Shown here: positions 61,460 to 64,000 of the stretch, piece by piece | How positions within the stretch are numbered: position 1 is the first letter of the stretch | How the letters are laid out: each line of letters opens with the position of its first letter | Notes under the pieces: model-generated | What the model was told of the DNA's origin: nothing | The model's database searches: none | What the model saw: only the letters and a program-made list of their open reading frames with translations | From: Unio delphinus | Lineage: Eukaryota > Mollusca > Bivalvia > Unionida > Unionidae | Assembly (NCBI GenBank): GCA_029339505.1 | Contig: JAQISU010000094.1 | Coordinates: 3,095,001-3,159,000 of the forward strand | Length of the DNA: 64,000 nt | Direction of reading: 5' to 3' | Program-made: the position numbers and the translations under genes

Positions 61460-61970
61460 GACAGCTTGCGAGACAAACAAATTAAACCTTCGATTGTGGA
61501 GAGAATCTCGAGAGCAAGAAAGCCCTCCACTCTGAAGGCATACGAGGGAAAGTGGCGTTTTTTCAGGGACTGGTGCCATATCAATAACATCGTCCTTTTG
61601 AGCGTCTCAGTCCCTCAACAGGCCGACTTTTTTTATCTGGCTTTTCGAGGAGAAACAGTTGGCCCCAATTACTATCAAAGGCTACCGCTCCATGATATCA
61701 GACACATTCCGTCATAAAGGTAGGTGTGATATTGGCAATGACAAAGATCTATCAAATCTTTTAGCCAATTTTGATTTCAATTGACCAAAATCCATCATCT
61801 TGTCTCCAAAATGGTATCTGTCCTGGGTTTTAACATTGCTCAATTCAGACAAATTTGAGCCTTTAGCCCACACTTCATTAAAGCTAATATCATACAAAAC
61901 ATGTTTCTTGATAGCCTTAGCTTCAGCATGCATTGTGAGCGAGTTACATGCCCTTTCCAGTGACCCGAAC
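61460..61970 (+). pseudogene. DIRS tyrosine recombinase, truncated
   Basis: The frame 61466-61717 gives the N-terminal SAM-like domain: SIVERISRARKPSTLKAYEG and WRFFRDWCHINNI. After one shift IKGYRSMISDTFRHKG is read. The start of the catalytic domain follows as DIGNDKDLSNLLANFDFN, SPKWYLSWVLTLLN and FLIALASACIVSELHALS, where the first catalytic Arg would be expected but is absent. Sequence with the HxxR and Tyr boxes is missing; 3' terminal DNA follows at about 61975. It cannot be active. Confidence 0.75.
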
Positions 61971-62041
61971 TAGCTACCATTCTCTAGAGGATACCCGGGG
62001 TGAAATAGGATACTCAGCATTCCCTCCTCCTATTACCCATT

Positions 62042-62085
62042 CTCCTAACGTTAATGTGATTGGGGAACGTATTTGGAGGAGAAAG
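62042..62085 (+). repeat. Internal complementary region of the DIRS element
   Basis: CCTAACGTTAATGTGATTGG and GAACGTATTTGGAGGAGAAA are complementary to 57650-57690, with few mismatches. A second CCCAATCACATTAC word follows at 62130. Confidence 0.75.
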
Positions 62086-62668
62086 CAAATTTTTAAATAA
62101 ATTATGTTTCTCTGAGAATACTTACCCAATCACATTACTTAAAAACCCTCCCTACCACCCCGTCATGCGAGCATTCTTGTATAGTATATATCGTTCAGCT
62201 TAAAACTGGCGGTGGCAAGGGGAAGTAAGGGGCGAGATTTATTGCCCTTTGTCTATGAGATAGACAGAAAAGACGATTTTCGTCTGACAATTTTTACAAA
62301 AGGTTGGTTCAGTGCGTCCTCCAATTTTTTTAAAAGTTGTAAAAACATCTTTCTACAAAACAAAATGTTATCATAACGACCGAGTGTGTGTTTTATGTGG
62401 ATAGTAGGTTGAGTGGCATGGGGGACGAGGTCATCTAAAACAATGATTTATTTTCTGATATTTCATTGTAGGCTAATGCTGCTATCAGAGTGTATTTTGA
62501 GCAGATGGATGCATTTCTTGCACAATGTACATTATCTAATTAAAATCCATTAAATGCTAGTGATGTCTACGAAATCGTGTATTTATCGAATTAGAATAAG
62601 TTGTGACTCTAGTCGTTAATATGGCAAGTAACCATTTGGCTGTGGAATTTTAACTTTCATCTTCTCTG

Positions 62669-62671
<3 letters not shown>

Positions 62672-62722
<51 letters not shown>
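62672..62722 (+). repeat. (CT)n microsatellite
   Basis: CT dinucleotides at the same place as in the left duplicated copy. Confidence 0.95.
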
Positions 62723-62723
<1 letters not shown>

Positions 62724-62726
<3 letters not shown>

Positions 62727-62805
62727 GCTCCGGTGGCCTAGTGCTTAGCGCGTCCGTCTCCGATGCGGAAGGTCGTGAGTTCGATACCCGACAGAGATAT
62801 TAAGG
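62724..62805 (+). mobile_element. SINE family 1 head only
   Basis: The tRNA-like head has A-box-like GTGGCCTAGTGCTTAGCGCG and B-box GAGTTCGATACCCG. The body and tail are absent. Confidence 0.78.
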
Positions 62806-63425
62806 CATGAGCTCTGCGTTTTGTATTAAAGGACAAACAGTCGCAATTTATCTAGAAATACTGTCGGCGGTGCGGTATCATCGTTATCGTTACGTATGTC
62901 ACATATGGATCCGTAGAGTTTTGTAGTTGTGTATGTTTTACTGTAAAATACTGGATATTATTCACAAAGGCAAATAGACATACTACATGGCAGTCGAATA
63001 AAAATGTGTCCTGGTAATAAAAGGAAAGATCAAAGTCGACTTAAAAGAAATAAATAAAGATGTTTTACTTGATAACAAAGAATGTAGCTTTGTATGTTTT
63101 CAAACTGTTTAAATACAATATTGACGTCTTAGGGCCAGGTTACCTAAAAACTATTCACGATTAAACGTTGGAAAAATTAAAGAATGTGATAGTATTTCTT
63201 ATTCGATAAGTAATGTTTATATTTATACTGTTTCTGTTTTGAGATAAAAATTAATTTAAATAAAAACTAAAACAATGCCATAAATTCAGATTAGCTAAAG
63301 AAGTTATTCTCAAAAAATAAATTCAGTAAATTTTTTTATTATTGGCATCATACTTTTTTCCCAATTTTATTAGAAAAAATTAAAATCAATATCAGAAATT
63401 CAGCTTGACTAAACTTATAGAAACA

Positions 63426-64000
63426 ATTTACAGGGGAGGTATCTATGGAAATGTTGAACTTCCACGTGAGTTTCATCTTCGCCAGCCAGTGTTCCGATAT
63501 GTTAACACTATCTCATTATCTACACCTTGGCGGCTTGAGCAAATAAATATGTGTATTTTTCACTGGATGCAGCGGCAAACCACCGCATCCACTCAAAATT
63601 AAGTTGTTCAAATTTGTACACAGTTCTAACACGATCGATACAAAGGGAACGTATAACTTGACTGGACATAGACATGTATACATGTAATGGCTTCTTTCTG
63701 GCACGTAGTCACACATTAGATGTTAAAGTTACCAAGTATCCTTTTAAAGTCGATTGCCTCCATCATGTTTGGCAAATATACAATGTACGCTCTCTTTTAA
63801 TTGGCATTACATACAAAGGGAGGCAACTCATGAAATCCGTTAAATGTCACTAGTACAAATCACTAACAACACTGCTCGATATGCAAATGGGTAGATATGA
63901 TTAACATAGTTGAACCTTGTATTGGGACAGGTGATCAGCTTGGTCACACGAGTCATTTTGTAAAGTTAATTATCATACAGCTCTTTTACTGGATGTAATT
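63426..64000. other. No gene seen
   Basis: Opposed short frames at 63405-63602 and 63516-63716 have no recognisable motif. Confidence 0.35.

Larger units (their letters stand above)
57648..62285 (+). mobile_element. DIRS-like tyrosine-recombinase retroelement, decayed
   Basis: Left and right inverted terminal repeats (57729-57830, 62193-62285) share AGACGAAAATCGTCTTTT, GACAAAGGGCAATAA and TACTTCCCCTTGCCA (left reads CCTCC). The sequence just outside the left repeat (57650-57690) is complementary to 62042-62085, inside the right repeat. That is the internal complementary region expected of DIRS elements. Gag, reverse transcriptase, RNase H and tyrosine recombinase remnants follow in DIRS order. 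The recombinase is cut short, so the element has an internal deletion. No target duplication is seen, as expected for recombinase-mediated insertion. Confidence 0.85.
62287..63425 (+). repeat. Right copy of the duplicated segment (partner 1165-2945)
   Basis: It begins immediately after the DIRS right repeat and shares GTTGGTTCAGTGCGTCC, ACATCTTTCTACAAAACAAA and GTGATGTCTACGAAATC. It also shares the (CT)n tract, SINE head and ATTTATCTAGAAATACTGTC, plus what follows to about 63425. It is shorter than its partner by an internal gap. Confidence 0.75.

Overview
The window is animal nuclear DNA, not bacterial. It has spliced genes with GT/AG introns, two tRNA-headed SINE families, long microsatellites and minisatellites, and decayed copies of a LINE, hAT, Polinton/Maverick, LTR and DIRS-like element. 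A theta-class glutathione transferase gene, AT-rich intergenic DNA and this repeat mix suit a marine invertebrate. A mollusc or other lophotrochozoan is my best guess, from general pattern only.

Layout. 1-9 kb: gene-poor and repeat-rich, with a 1.8 kb segment (1165-2945) that recurs at 62.29-63.42 kb. 9.4-14.8 kb: a small two-coding-exon gene, probably with UTR exons, for an 86-residue secreted or single-pass membrane peptide with an ITIM-like tyrosine motif. 15-23 kb: SINEs and minisatellites. 23.8-34.8 kb: a complete four-exon glutathione S-transferase theta gene on the minus strand. Its introns are swollen by 43-45 bp minisatellites, SINEs and a 5'-truncated LINE. 35-37 kb: two near-perfect foldback elements and a non-autonomous hAT element, all with target-site duplications. 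37.3-39.3 kb: a broken hAT transposase.

42.09-56.70 kb: a decayed Polinton/Maverick (adintovirus-like) element bounded by inverted repeats. It has a packaging ATPase, a phospholipase A2-like protein, a retroviral-type integrase, a polymerase/helicase/HNH gene that lost its middle, a zinc-ribbon protein, an HNH endonuclease, capsid-type proteins and an adenain-type protease. Two opposite-facing solo-LTR-like insertions interrupt it. Most genes carry frameshifts or stops, so it looks like a fossil; the phospholipase-like, zinc-ribbon and HNH frames are still open.

57.65-62.29 kb: a DIRS-like retroelement with inverted terminal repeats, an internal complementary region, Gag, reverse transcriptase, RNase H and a truncated tyrosine recombinase, all disabled. 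The rest of the window is the second copy of the early duplicated segment. Only the GST gene and the small peptide gene look like functional host genes.
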